Shown here one piece after another: positions 11,878 to 22,200 of a DNA stretch of 64,000 bases (position 1 is its first letter; the number at the start of each line of letters is the position of its first letter). The position numbers and the translations under genes were made by a program. The notes beneath the pieces are model-generated. The model had not been told where the DNA came from. It saw nothing but the letters and a program-made list of their open reading frames with translations, and ran no database searches. Origin of the DNA: Dokdonia pacifica (GTDB lineage: Bacteria > Bacteroidota > Bacteroidia > Flavobacteriales > Flavobacteriaceae); the NCBI RefSeq assembly GCF_900188275.1, contig NZ_FZNY01000004.1, positions 269,927 to 333,926 of the forward strand. Direction: 5' to 3'.

Positions 11878-13119
11878 ATGCATCGTCTATATTCTAGTAT
11901 TCTCTATATCATCCAAGCAATTTTGCCTATATCTGGACTTTTTAGTTCAAAGATGAAGTTGTTTGTAAAAGGACGAAAAGACGTTTTCTCTACATTACGA
12001 AATGTCATCACAGATCAGGATCGTGTCATATGGTTTCATGCAGCTTCATTAGGTGAGTATGAGCAAGGAGTTCCTGTGATGGAGGAAATACAAAAAAGAT
12101 ATCCAGAGCATACGTTAGTAATTACTTTCTTCTCTCCTTCAGGGTATGAGGTTAAGAAAAATAACGCTTTCGCGAAAGCGACCACCTATTTACCCCTTGA
12201 TACTCCAGCAAATGCTCAGTTATTTCTAGATGTAGTACACCCCGAATTGGTATTTTTTATTAAATATGAATTCTGGCCGAATTATTTGACAGCCTTGAAA
12301 AAGCGAAATATAAAAACGGTTTTGCTCTCTGGGGTTTTCAGAGAAAACCAACCTTTTTTTAAATGGTATGGAAAATGGATACTTAAAAGTTTTGAAGCTT
12401 TTGATCATTATTTTGTACAAGATAAAGCATCCGTAATGGCTGCAGAAACTATAAACCTCCATCCAGTTACAATGAGTGGTGATACACGTTTTGATAGGGT
12501 GTCTCGTCAAATAGAAATGGACAATACCATAGATTTTATTTCAGCATTTAAAGGAGATCAAATGTGTGTAGTTTGCGGAAGTACATGGCCAGAAGATGAT
12601 CAAGTGCTTACTACCTTTATTAATAATCAGAAAACTGACACCAAATTTATTATAGCGCCCCACCAAATAAAATCAGATAAAATAATAGCATTACAACAAA
12701 AACTTGACGTAAAATCTGTTTTGTTTTCAGAAAAAGAAGGGAAGAAGCTCTCTGATTATAGAGTGTTTATTATAGATACCATAGGATTGCTTACAAAAAT
12801 ATATAGTTATGCAGATGTTGCTTATGTAGGAGGAGCACTAGGTACAACAGGCTTACATAACATATTAGAACCTGCCACTTTTGGAGTTCCAATCATAACA
12901 GGAGCTAATTTTGAAAAATTCCCAGAAGCAAAAAAACTGCGCCAACTAGCGGGTCTATTTGCTATTTCAAATCAAGAAGAACTTGACGAAATATTAAATA
13001 AATTATTGATAGACCCAAGGTTCAGATCCCAGACAGGAATGATTGCAGGGCATTTTATTAATAGCAATACAGGAGCTACAGAAACCGTTATGGAGTATAT
13101 AGCAAATGTATATGGGTAG
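11878..13119 (+). CDS. waaA: 3-deoxy-D-manno-octulosonic acid (Kdo) transferase
   Basis: A 413-residue inner-membrane GT30 glycosyltransferase that adds Kdo to lipid A precursors. An N-terminal hydrophobic segment (about 5-25) precedes the family motif WFHAASLGEYEQG at 52-64, whose glutamate is the expected catalytic base. The C-terminal part has AYVGGALGTTGLHNILEPATFGVPIITG. Length is normal for the family. The palindrome copy at 12166 encodes AFAKA at about 97-101 with no obvious disruption. The next gene overlaps its end by 14 bp, so the two are translationally coupled or at least co-transcribed. Confidence 0.93.
   Translation: MHRLYSSILYIIQAILPISGLFSSKMKLFVKGRKDVFSTLRNVITDQDRVIWFHAASLGEYEQGVPVMEEIQKRYPEHTLVITFFSPSGYEVKKNNAFAKATTYLPLDTPANAQLFLDVVHPELVFFIKYEFWPNYLTALKKRNIKTVLLSGVFRENQPFFKWYGKWILKSFEAFDHYFVQDKASVMAAETINLHPVTMSGDTRFDRVSRQIEMDNTIDFISAFKGDQMCVVCGSTWPEDDQVLTTFINNQKTDTKFIIAPHQIKSDKIIALQQKLDVKSVLFSEKEGKKLSDYRVFIIDTIGLLTKIYSYADVAYVGGALGTTGLHNILEPATFGVPIITGANFEKFPEAKKLRQLAGLFAISNQEELDEILNKLLIDPRFRSQTGMIAGHFINSNTGATETVMEYIANVYG
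12166..12179. repeat. Iterated palindrome, coding (AFAKA frame)
   Basis: Perfect copy in waaA, with symmetry extended to 16 bp (12165-12180). Confidence 0.95.
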
Positions 13120-13897
13120 ATTATTTTTGAATGTATTATGGATAGTACTGCTTACCATCATTACACAAATAGGAGGGGTTGTATATCTTATAGCTACAGT
13201 ATTATACAGGAAAAAGACACTTAAAAAATGGAGTGCATTTATAGTGCTATATCTTATGTGCACCTTTTTTGTTGTTCCTTATGTGGCACCCATTTTCGGA
13301 AGAGAGAAAGTAAAAACAAGTGATACTATTAAAATACACATGCTTTTTACATCTCTTGCCAATAGAGATTATGTAGTTCCTGAAGTAAATGAAGTGCTTG
13401 CCAATGTTTCAGAGAAGTTGGTTAAAAAATATCCAAAAATAGAAATACATTGTTTAGATGCTAATTTTCCATTCTTTAAAGGTTTTCCGCTGCCACCACA
13501 CTTAAGTCATAAAGATGGGAAGAAATTAGATATTTCTTTATTGTATAAAGATAAAAATGGGGTGATAGTAAATGACAAACCCTCTGTAAGTGGTTACGGA
13601 GTGTTTGTTAATCCCGCTGATGGAGAGTATGATCAGATTTCAGTGTGTAAAAGAAAAGGATATTGGCAATACGATTTTCCTAAGTATCTTACATTAGGAA
13701 CGATACATCCAGAATTAAATTTCTCTGAAAAGGGAACAAAAACACTGCTACAACTTCTTACACAAGAAACTTCTATTTCTAAAATTTTTATTGAACCACA
13801 CTTAAGGGATAGAATGAATATAAGTCATATGAAAATTAGATATCATGGATGTCGTGCAGTAAGGCATGATGACCATATCCATATTCAAGTTCGTTAA
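13106..13897 (+). CDS. Membrane-anchored LAS/MepA-like (M74-type) peptidase candidate
   Basis: A 263-residue protein with two hydrophobic segments (about 8-34 and 43-62) and a soluble C-terminal domain expected in the periplasm. The domain carries H135-x6-D142 (SHKDGKKLD) and a terminal HDDHIH with H254, H257 and H259. The spacing (His to Asp 7; His +3, +2) equals that of the zinc-site and catalytic residues of MepA, the penicillin-insensitive murein endopeptidase of the LAS family. I infer a zinc peptidase acting on cell wall or a similar substrate. General sequence similarity looks weak. It overlaps waaA by 14 bp, which ties it to envelope biogenesis. Confidence 0.6.
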   Translation: MYMGRLFLNVLWIVLLTIITQIGGVVYLIATVLYRKKTLKKWSAFIVLYLMCTFFVVPYVAPIFGREKVKTSDTIKIHMLFTSLANRDYVVPEVNEVLANVSEKLVKKYPKIEIHCLDANFPFFKGFPLPPHLSHKDGKKLDISLLYKDKNGVIVNDKPSVSGYGVFVNPADGEYDQISVCKRKGYWQYDFPKYLTLGTIHPELNFSEKGTKTLLQLLTQETSISKIFIEPHLRDRMNISHMKIRYHGCRAVRHDDHIHIQVR

Positions 13898-14136
13898 TCT
13901 TATTTCATAAACAATAATCTATAATTACGCGTTTTGTTCCTTGTATATACGGTTTTGACGTAATATGCTGTTTTTCATTTATTTATAAAAACTCTGAAAA
14001 GCTTTAGTATATAAGGGCTTTGAAGCTATTTATATTGAATTATTTTTAATTTTTTAACACAAATTTTGATAATAATTGAGGATTTGATAGAATATTCGTT
14101 AGTTTTATTGAGATTAACTTAAAAAAATCAATCAAT

Positions 14137-17112
14137 ATGAAACAAAATTACAAGAGCGTTAAAATGGCGCTGTTATTTTTGTTATTTCCCATAATTGCTT
14201 TTGCGCAAAGTGAAATAACAGGAACCGTACAAGACACAAATGGAGTACCAATACCATTTGCAAATGTCATTGAAAAAGGAACTTCAAATGGGGTCACGAC
14301 TGACTTTGATGGAAAATTTATTATTACGGTAAATAACCTTCCTACGACATTAGATTTTTCATCCCTAGGATTTACAACCGTATCAAAAGAAATAACAAAC
14401 ACATCGCCTGTTGCTGTTGTGTTGGAAGAATCTTTAGAATCACTAGATGAAGTAATTGTAACAGGACTAGCAACTTCCATAAAAAGGTCAAATTCTGCAA
14501 ATGCAGTAGCGTCTATCTCATCAGAAGAAATTATCGGAACAACACCACCTCCTACTATAGATGCTGCCTTATATGGTAAATTTGCTGGAGCTATCGTAAA
14601 TTCAAATTCAGGAGCACCAGGAGGAGGACTTTCTGTAAAATTACGTGGTGCAACTTCTATTACTGGAAATACACAACCCCTATATATTATAGATGGAGTG
14701 TATGTGAGTAATGCATCAATTCCAGCGGGATTAAATGCAGTATCTGCAGCAGCAGCTGGAGGAAGTGCTTCTAACCAAGACAATCCAACAAACCGTATTG
14801 CAGATTTGAATCCTTATGACATTGAGAATATAGAAATATTAAAAGGAGCATCTGCAGCAGCTATTTATGGGTCTCGAGCAGCAGCAGGGGTGGTTGTGAT
14901 CACTACAAAAAAAGGAAAAGCTGGAGAAACAAAATATAACCTTACACAATCTATTGGAGCAACCTCAATTCTAAACCCTTTAGGACAGCGTACATTCACA
15001 GAACAACGCGTGGAAGATAGTTTTGGAATAGATGCTGTAGCCGATTTTATAGCAGCAAGAGATGCTGGTAGAATTGTAGATTATGAAGATGAGATTTATG
15101 GTGAAAATGGATTTATTTCTAATACTAATTTTAGTGCGAGAGGAGGTAATGAAAATACACGTTTATATACCAGTATAAGCCATATTAATGAAGAAGGTAT
15201 TGTAAATAGAACGGGTTATGAAAAAACATCCCTACGTCTTAATGTAGATCATAAAGCGACAGATTTCCTAAAAATTTCCTTTAGTAGTAACTATGTAAAC
15301 TCTATTTCTAACAGAGGGTTTTTTAATAATGATAATACAGGAACTACCATTGGAGTTTCCTTAACGGGAGTTGCGCCTTTCTTTGATTTATTTCCAGATG
15401 CAAATGGAATATACCCTGATAACCCTAATGGATCATCAAATCCATTACAGACAAGAGATAGAGCTATAAATAGAGAAACGGTAAATCGCTTTATTATGGG
15501 AACAACTGTTAATCTGGATATTTACAAAGCAGAAAAATCGAATTTGGCGTTAGTTGCTCGTGGAGGTCTTGATTTTTTTGGACAACAATCTAGAGCTATT
15601 TTTCCAAAAGATTTACAATTTCAAAGACCTGAAAATGGAGGAGTTAATGGAGCTTCTATACAAGGAGAAAGCCAGTATAAAGGATATAACTTAGCAGCCT
15701 TTTTAGTGCATAATTATTTGCCTAATGAAGATTGGTCATTCAGAACACAAGCAGGTATAACAAATGAGTTTTTTAGATTAAGTACTCAATTATTAACCGC
15801 AACAGGATTAGTAGCTTCAGAAACAAATGTAGACCAAGCGGCAAATGTAGGAACAGATCAAACTAGAAATTTTCAAGAGGATGCAGGTTTCTTTGTGCAA
15901 GAAGAAATCAATTATAAAGATCAATTTGTAGCAACTTTAGGACTTAGAGGTGATAAGTCTTCATTAAATGGAGATGCTAATAAGCTTTTTTACTATCCAA
16001 AAGCGTCCCTAGCGGTTAACTTTAATAAGTTTGGTTTTTGGAATGATGAGAGTGTTTGGAATCAATTCAAGTTTAGAATTGCTTATGGAGAGGCTGGTAA
16101 TTTACCACCTGTAGGCGCTACTTTTACATCGTATGATGTATTCTCTACAGGAGGGTTATTAGGATTAAGTCTTAATGGTGTACTTGGAGATCCTAATATT
16201 AATTTTGAAAGACAAAAAGAATTAGAATTCGGAACGGACGTAAGTTTCTTAGATGGAAAACTTAGCTTTTCAGGAACCTATTATATTAAAACAATCGATG
16301 ATTTAATTCTTGAAGCTGCTATAGAACCTTCTACTGGTTTTACATCTCAAATTGTAAATGCAGGAAGTTTACGTAATAATGGTGTCGAGTTAGCCGTAAA
16401 TGGAACTCCTTTTTCAAATAGTAATTTTAGATGGGATGTAGGAATTAATTTCTTTAAGAACACATCAGAAGTTACAGAGCTTGGCGTAGATCCATTTAAC
16501 ATTGGAGCTTTTGGAGCAACATTAGGAACCTATAGAATAGAAGAAGGAAGCAGTGCTACGCAACTTGTAGGTATTGGTCCTAACCCTGGAGCAAACGGAT
16601 TTCAAGTTTTTGGAGATGCAGAACCAGACTTCCAAATGGCGTTTAATAATGCAATAAGCTATAAAAACTTTGATCTATCCTTTTTATGGCAATGGAAACA
16701 AGGAGGGGATAACGTAAACCTCACGGCATTATTAACAGATTTAAATGGGACTAGTCATGATTTTGATGATATAGATCTAGATCCATCCGGACAATTAGGA
16801 AATGGACCTTTTCGTTTAAGCCAGTTAGGTTCTTCGGCTGAGGTCTTTGTAGAAGACGCTTCTTATCTTAGATTACGAGAAGTAGGGTTGTATTACAATT
16901 TTACTCAAAAAGTACTTAGTGGTATTCTTGGAGGTAAAATTGATGGTGTACGTGTCGGGTTTTCAGGAACAAACCTCATTAATATTTTTGATTACAATAG
17001 TTACGATCCTGAAGTGTCGAATTTTGGAGGAAATTCCATTTTTACAGGAGTAGAGGTAACTCCTTTCCCATCTTCTAAACGATTTTTATTTCACTTAGGT
17101 GTAGACTTTTAA
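14137..17112 (+). CDS. SusC/RagA-family TonB-dependent outer-membrane transporter
   Basis: A 991-residue protein with a signal peptide ending at FAQ (about residue 24). A CarboxypepD_reg-like domain (about 27-100, ITGTVQDTNGVPIPFANV) is followed by a plug domain with LSVKLRGATSITGNTQPLYIIDGVYV and ILKGASAAAIYGSRAAAGVV, the SusC signature. The remainder is a TonB-dependent 22-strand barrel ending in an aromatic-rich strand (FLFHLGVDF). It imports an oligomeric nutrient with its SusD partner, encoded 12 bp downstream. No glycoside hydrolase, peptidase or ECF/anti-sigma pair is adjacent, so the substrate cannot be named. Confidence 0.93.
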   Translation: MKQNYKSVKMALLFLLFPIIAFAQSEITGTVQDTNGVPIPFANVIEKGTSNGVTTDFDGKFIITVNNLPTTLDFSSLGFTTVSKEITNTSPVAVVLEESLESLDEVIVTGLATSIKRSNSANAVASISSEEIIGTTPPPTIDAALYGKFAGAIVNSNSGAPGGGLSVKLRGATSITGNTQPLYIIDGVYVSNASIPAGLNAVSAAAAGGSASNQDNPTNRIADLNPYDIENIEILKGASAAAIYGSRAAAGVVVITTKKGKAGETKYNLTQSIGATSILNPLGQRTFTEQRVEDSFGIDAVADFIAARDAGRIVDYEDEIYGENGFISNTNFSARGGNENTRLYTSISHINEEGIVNRTGYEKTSLRLNVDHKATDFLKISFSSNYVNSISNRGFFNNDNTGTTIGVSLTGVAPFFDLFPDANGIYPDNPNGSSNPLQTRDRAINRETVNRFIMGTTVNLDIYKAEKSNLALVARGGLDFFGQQSRAIFPKDLQFQRPENGGVNGASIQGESQYKGYNLAAFLVHNYLPNEDWSFRTQAGITNEFFRLSTQLLTATGLVASETNVDQAANVGTDQTRNFQEDAGFFVQEEINYKDQFVATLGLRGDKSSLNGDANKLFYYPKASLAVNFNKFGFWNDESVWNQFKFRIAYGEAGNLPPVGATFTSYDVFSTGGLLGLSLNGVLGDPNINFERQKELEFGTDVSFLDGKLSFSGTYYIKTIDDLILEAAIEPSTGFTSQIVNAGSLRNNGVELAVNGTPFSNSNFRWDVGINFFKNTSEVTELGVDPFNIGAFGATLGTYRIEEGSSATQLVGIGPNPGANGFQVFGDAEPDFQMAFNNAISYKNFDLSFLWQWKQGGDNVNLTALLTDLNGTSHDFDDIDLDPSGQLGNGPFRLSQLGSSAEVFVEDASYLRLREVGLYYNFTQKVLSGILGGKIDGVRVGFSGTNLINIFDYNSYDPEVSNFGGNSIFTGVEVTPFPSSKRFLFHLGVDF

Positions 17113-17124
17113 ACTAAAGAAATT

Positions 17125-18444
17125 ATGAAAAAAATAATGAACAAAATATATGTATTCATGGCATTATTAGTTGTTGTTACAGCTTGTGATGTTCAAGAAT
17201 TTGATGATTTGAACGGACCCGAAGTAGAAAGCTTTGAGCAACTTTTAACTCGAGGAGATTTACGAGATCTTGTAGGTGGTATTTTTTATAGTAGTAGGGA
17301 TCGCTTAGGTACTTACTTAGATGATTGTGGTGTGATAGGAAGAGAGTACTGGCGTTTTTCTAGTTCTGACCCTAGATTTACAGGAGATTTGCTAGGAGGA
17401 GGTAATGCAGTATTAGATAATAATACCTTTTATATTACAGGCCCTTGGGGCTCTAGATATCGTACTGTAAAAAATGCGAACCTTATTCTAGGCTTTTTAG
17501 ATAATGCTTCAGGAACAGGTGAGTTTACAGAAGCTGAAATAGCAGTCACAAGAGGGTTTTTACGTACGTTTATTGCCTATGAATTATTACTTAATCTTAA
17601 TTTGACAGACGAAGGAGGAATTCGATTAGATGTTTCTGATGAAGATAATCTAGGTCCTTTTGTTAGTAAAACAGAGGCTTTACAAGGCATACGTGCAATA
17701 CTAGAACAAGCCATAACTGATTTAGGCCAAGGAGGGGATTTCCCATTTCCACTTACAAGTGGATTTGCAGGATTTAATACCCCTGATACATTTGCACAAG
17801 CTTCTAATGCGATTGCAGCCCGTGTTGCAGCATATCAAGGAGATGCAAATGGGGTATTAGGATTTTTAGGAAATTCATTTCTAGATTTAAATGGAGATAT
17901 AAATACAGGAATCTATCATGTGTTTAGTGCCGATCCTACAGATTTTTTAAACCCTATGTTTTTCCCAATTACTGCCACTACAGCTGGAGCAAGAGTAATG
18001 CAGCCTTCTTTCTTAACAGATGCAGAAGCAGGAGATAATAGACTTAATAAAGTACAACAACGTGCAGACCCTCTTACATTAGATGGACTTACAGGTGATT
18101 ACTTAGTTTTTGTATATAATTCAAATTTAACTCCTATTGGTATAGTTAGAAACGAAGAGTTAATACTGTTATATGCAGAAGCAAATATTACAGTAAACCC
18201 TACAGAAGCTGTTAGTGCCTTAAATATTATACGTAATAGTGCTGGTTTAGCTAATTACTCAGGAGCAACAGATCAAGCATCCTTAATAGATGAAATGCTT
18301 ACGCAAAGAAGATATTCATTATATGCAGAAGGACATAGATGGATTGATGTAAGACGTTATGGAAGATTAAATGAATTGCCTTTAGATAGACCTGAAGATG
18401 ATGTGTTTTCTCAATTTCCAATTCCTTTGACAGAAAATCAATAA
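17125..18444 (+). CDS. SusD/RagB-family surface lipoprotein
   Basis: A 439-residue protein. The signal peptide ends in a lipobox (VVVTAC), so the mature protein should be lipidated and surface-exposed. The SusD fold is recognisable by LLYAEANITVNPTEAVSALNIIRNSAG and the terminal LTQRRYSLYAEGHRWIDVRRYGR. It binds ligand and forms a lid on the SusC barrel encoded just upstream. A strong bidirectional terminator lies 38 bp after the stop codon. Confidence 0.92.
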   Translation: MKKIMNKIYVFMALLVVVTACDVQEFDDLNGPEVESFEQLLTRGDLRDLVGGIFYSSRDRLGTYLDDCGVIGREYWRFSSSDPRFTGDLLGGGNAVLDNNTFYITGPWGSRYRTVKNANLILGFLDNASGTGEFTEAEIAVTRGFLRTFIAYELLLNLNLTDEGGIRLDVSDEDNLGPFVSKTEALQGIRAILEQAITDLGQGGDFPFPLTSGFAGFNTPDTFAQASNAIAARVAAYQGDANGVLGFLGNSFLDLNGDINTGIYHVFSADPTDFLNPMFFPITATTAGARVMQPSFLTDAEAGDNRLNKVQQRADPLTLDGLTGDYLVFVYNSNLTPIGIVRNEELILLYAEANITVNPTEAVSALNIIRNSAGLANYSGATDQASLIDEMLTQRRYSLYAEGHRWIDVRRYGRLNELPLDRPEDDVFSQFPIPLTENQ

Positions 18445-18482
18445 TGTGATGATACTAGGTAGAATTCATTCTACTTTAATGA

Positions 18483-18510
18483 AAAACTCCCGAACTAGTT
18501 CGGGAGTTTT
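18483..18510. terminator. Bidirectional intrinsic terminator
   Basis: A perfect self-complementary 28-bp stretch (core CTCCCGAAC/GTTCGGGAG) flanked by A4 and T4 tracts lies between the convergent susD and DUF4199 genes. It can end transcription from both sides. Confidence 0.88.
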
Positions 18511-18542
18511 ATTTTAGTGTTAGGTATAGTGATGCTTGGTTT

Positions 18543-19025
18543 TTATTCTACGATTTCTTTACCAATAAACGGTGTAGTTTCTTTTGATTTTGCAAGGTTC
18601 CAACTAGGCTTAAAAAGTTGCATAAATGAAAGCGTGAGTACAGCTGTTGTTGCAAATCCACAAATGGCTACTGTAAATAAAATGATTCCTAAGCTTGTGG
18701 AACTTCCCCAAGGACCCATAAAATTCTCTGTAAATGTCGGGTTGATATTTCCAGCATAAATACCAAAAAATATAGTAAATAGTAATGTGGCAAGAAATCC
18801 AGTTACAATGCCAGTTGTAAATCCATCGGCATAGGTAAACTTGTCGTTGTTCCTCAGTTTATATCCTTTAATAGCCTCATAAACTCCAAAGGCAGTAATC
18901 ACACCATTAAATAAACTAAACAGCGGGTTTGTATGCCATCCAAAGAGAGAAATGATTAGAAAATAACTAATAAGCAAACCACTTAGAGCGATTGCGTAAC
19001 GTACGGGAAGTGCAAATTTTAACAT
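18543..19025 (-). CDS. DUF4199-family membrane protein
   Basis: A 160-residue integral membrane protein with about four hydrophobic helices (near 10-28, 32-50, 72-92 and 108-130). The segments GVYEAIKGYKLRN and FTYADGFTTGIVTGF resemble the DUF4199 family, which is frequent in Bacteroidota and has no established function. It stands alone between two terminators, convergent with susD and on the same strand as the efflux operon further upstream. Confidence 0.7.
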   Translation of the reverse strand: MLKFALPVRYAIALSGLLISYFLIISLFGWHTNPLFSLFNGVITAFGVYEAIKGYKLRNNDKFTYADGFTTGIVTGFLATLLFTIFFGIYAGNINPTFTENFMGPWGSSTSLGIILFTVAICGFATTAVLTLSFMQLFKPSWNLAKSKETTPFIGKEIVE

Positions 19026-19103
19026 CGGATTATCTTTTTGGTTCCCTTTAATTTACGGAAAATCAATCAAATGTACCTCTTATATGGTGTTAAAACTCTA
19101 TAC

Positions 19104-19117
19104 GCTTTCGCGAAAGC
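19104..19117. repeat. Iterated palindrome GCTTTCGCGAAAGC, intergenic
   Basis: Perfect copy between the DUF4199 gene and the RND terminator. The symmetry extends to 20 bp here (19101-19120). Confidence 0.95.
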
Positions 19118-19164
19118 GTACCTAAAAACATTTAAAATGGCTATCGAAAATGGCGTATATGTAA

Positions 19165-19200
19165 AAACAAAACGCCAGTAGTACACTGGCGTTTTTAAAG
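19165..19200 (-). terminator. Intrinsic terminator of the RND efflux operon
   Basis: The stem AACGCCAGT (19171-19179) pairs with ACTGGCGTT (19185-19193) around a 5-nt loop, with A/T tracts on both sides. It lies 18-54 bp past the stop of the transporter gene. Confidence 0.85.
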
Positions 19201-19218
19201 GGAATAAATAGGGGGTGT

Positions 19219-22200
19219 TTATTCACCTTCGGGGATTGGATAATTGAAAGATTCGTTATCCAATATATTGTCATCTAATGCATCAGCAAGTTCTTCATCA
19301 TCTATATGTGCTGTTTCTGGATCATTATCTATTACCGCAGCACCTCTAAAATAAAGCTTAATCCTATATACGATATAATAAAGAAGAGGTACAATAATAA
19401 GTGTTAGGAACGTGGCAATGATAAGGCCATAAATTACCGTCCATGCTAGAGGTCCCCAGAAAATTACATTATCTCCTCCTACGTAAATTCCAGCATCAAA
19501 ATCTTGAAATAATCCAAAGAAGTCAATGTTTATTCCAATAGCTAATGGTATTAGCCCTAATACTGTTGTGATGGCTGTAAGTAATACAGGACGTAAACGC
19601 GCACGACCTCCTTCTATAATAAGTTGTTTCGTGATGTCTTTGTCTAGCATTTGTTTTCCTTCAAGTCCGTAAGCAACTTCTTTACGATCTATTAAGAGTT
19701 GTGTATAGTCAAGAAGTACTACGCCATTATTTACTACAATTCCGGCTAGGGAGATAATCCCCATCATTGTCATGATAATCACAAAAGAAGACCCACTAAT
19801 AATAATACCTCCAAAAACACCTATGAAGCTTAGAAAAATAGCAATCATTATAATCACTGGTTTTGAAATAGAACTAAATTGAAAGATGAGTAGGAAAAAG
19901 ATGAGTCCTAAACCTCCAAAGAAGGCACTCATTAAGAATGACATTTCCTTTTGCTGTTCCTCAATTTGTCCTGTATAATTTACTTGAACGTTTTTGGGTA
20001 AGTCAGTAAAATTTTTCATTTCTTCCTGTATAGCAGTCACTACTACTCCTGCATCTGTGTATCCAGCAGCAAGTGCAGAATATACAGTTACAACACGTTT
20101 GGAGTCACGGTGTTTAATAGCACTAAATGAAGATGTGTTTTTTGTAGTGGTTACAGCAGCAACAGGAATCTCTTTAATTTGTCCACTAGCCTGATCTCTG
20201 AAAATGATATTCTGATTAAATAAAGCTGAATTGTCATAACGTTGATCTTCTTTAAAACGAACATAGATGTCATAATCTTCTCCGTCTTTTTTATAGACAC
20301 CTGCTTTATCTCCAAAAATAGCACGACGTAATTGCATACCTACTTGGCCTACTGCAACACCTAGTTCTCCAGCCTTTTCTCGATCTACGATTACTTCTGT
20401 ACCTGGTTTTCCTCTATTTACATTAATTTTCAATTCATCTACTCCAGGAACATTACGCGAATTTATATAGTTTCGCATTTTTTCTGCAGCTACGATAAGT
20501 TCTCCATAGTCATCACCTTGCAACTCTAAGTTAATAGGATATCCTTGCGGAGGTCCAGCGGCATCTTTCTCTACAGTAATCACAACGCCTGGGTAAATAC
20601 CTTTTAAAGCATCTTGTACTTTAAATCGTAACTCTTCACTATCGGCACCATTACGGAATTTATATTCACGCATGGTTGCAGTAATCTTTGAACGATGCGG
20701 CATCTCTGCTGCACTTCCTCCGTCTGTTTGAGGATTTCCAGCGCCTTCTCCTACTTGAGAAACAGAGGTCTCTACTAAAGCGTTATAATCCTCGCCCTCT
20801 AGATATTCTTGGTCATTAAAGACTTTAAAAATACGACGCTCTATTTCTTTAGTAATTGCATTGGTTTTTTTGATATCTGTTCCTTCAGGATATTCTATAT
20901 AGGTAATAATCTGATTTGGTTTATTATCTGGGAAGAATTCGATAGCGGTACGCCCGCTTCCTGCAGATATTCCAAAAGCCATTACAGTTGCAATTAATGT
21001 GAAGAAAATTCCAATTGTGAAAACAATGGGTTTCCACCCACGTAATGCCCATCCTAAGAAGTTACGATATTTATTTTCTAGCCATGTTAAAAAACGACGT
21101 TGAAAAACTTCTGCAGCTTTATGTAATACATATTTATAAACCCACATTAAAGCAATAGTCACCAATATTAATGAACCAAAACCTCTTATAGGACCACCAA
21201 GGAAAAGAATCATAAGGCCTATAGGAAGCATTGCTATCGTAATACGAATAAGAAGTTTTGCTGTAAGTGGTTTCTCATCAGTTTTCATAAACTGCGATAC
21301 TAGCATCGAGTTAATAAAAATAGCAACAAATAATGATGATCCTAATACAACCGAAAGTGTAATTGGGAAGTAAATCATAAATTGCCCCATAAGACCAGGC
21401 CATAGCCCAAGTGGTACAAATGCTGCAACCGTAGTAAGCGTGGAAATAATGATTGGAAATGCAATTTCACCTATTCCTTTTTTGGCAGCTTCGATACGAC
21501 CCATCCCTTCTTCATCCATAAGGCGGTATACATTTTCTACCACCACAATTCCATTATCTACCAGCATCCCTAATCCCATAATTAAGGCAAATAAGATCAT
21601 GGTATTCATAGTATATCCCATCAAGTTTAGAATCATAAAACTCATAAACATTGACATAGGAATTGCAAACCCTACAAAGAGTGCATTTTTAAAACCTAAG
21701 AAAAACATAAGGACCCCTACTACGAGTATAATCCCGAAAATGATATTGTTTACAAGGTCATTTACTTGATTTTCTGTTTTAGCACTCTGGTCATTTGCTG
21801 TTGTGATTTTTACATCTGGAGGAAATACTTCTGTTTCAGCTTTTTTTATGATTTCTGTAATCTGCTCTACAGCTGCAATCATATTCTTTCCAGAACGTTT
21901 TTTTACATCTAGCATGACCACGCTTTCACTTACTTCATCATCATTTACAGACTCTCCCTTTTCTAAGGTAAGATCACGTGCATAGGTAGTTTTGTCTTCT
22001 TCAGCAAAAGTAACGGTAGCGATATCTTTTAAGTAAACAGCCCCGTTTTCAGACTTTACAACAAAATTTTCTAGTTGTTCAGGAGTATCTATTTCGCCTA
22101 GAATACGAATATTACGGCGTTGACCACTAGAAATTAAATTTCCTGCAGAAAGTGTCATGTTACCATTGCTTATAGCTCCTAACACGTTGTCAAAATTAAC

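Noticed and set aside
14148-14783. 211-codon open frame opposite the start of susC
   Set aside because: Shadow of the susC frame, with no family resemblance. It lies wholly inside a confidently assigned gene.
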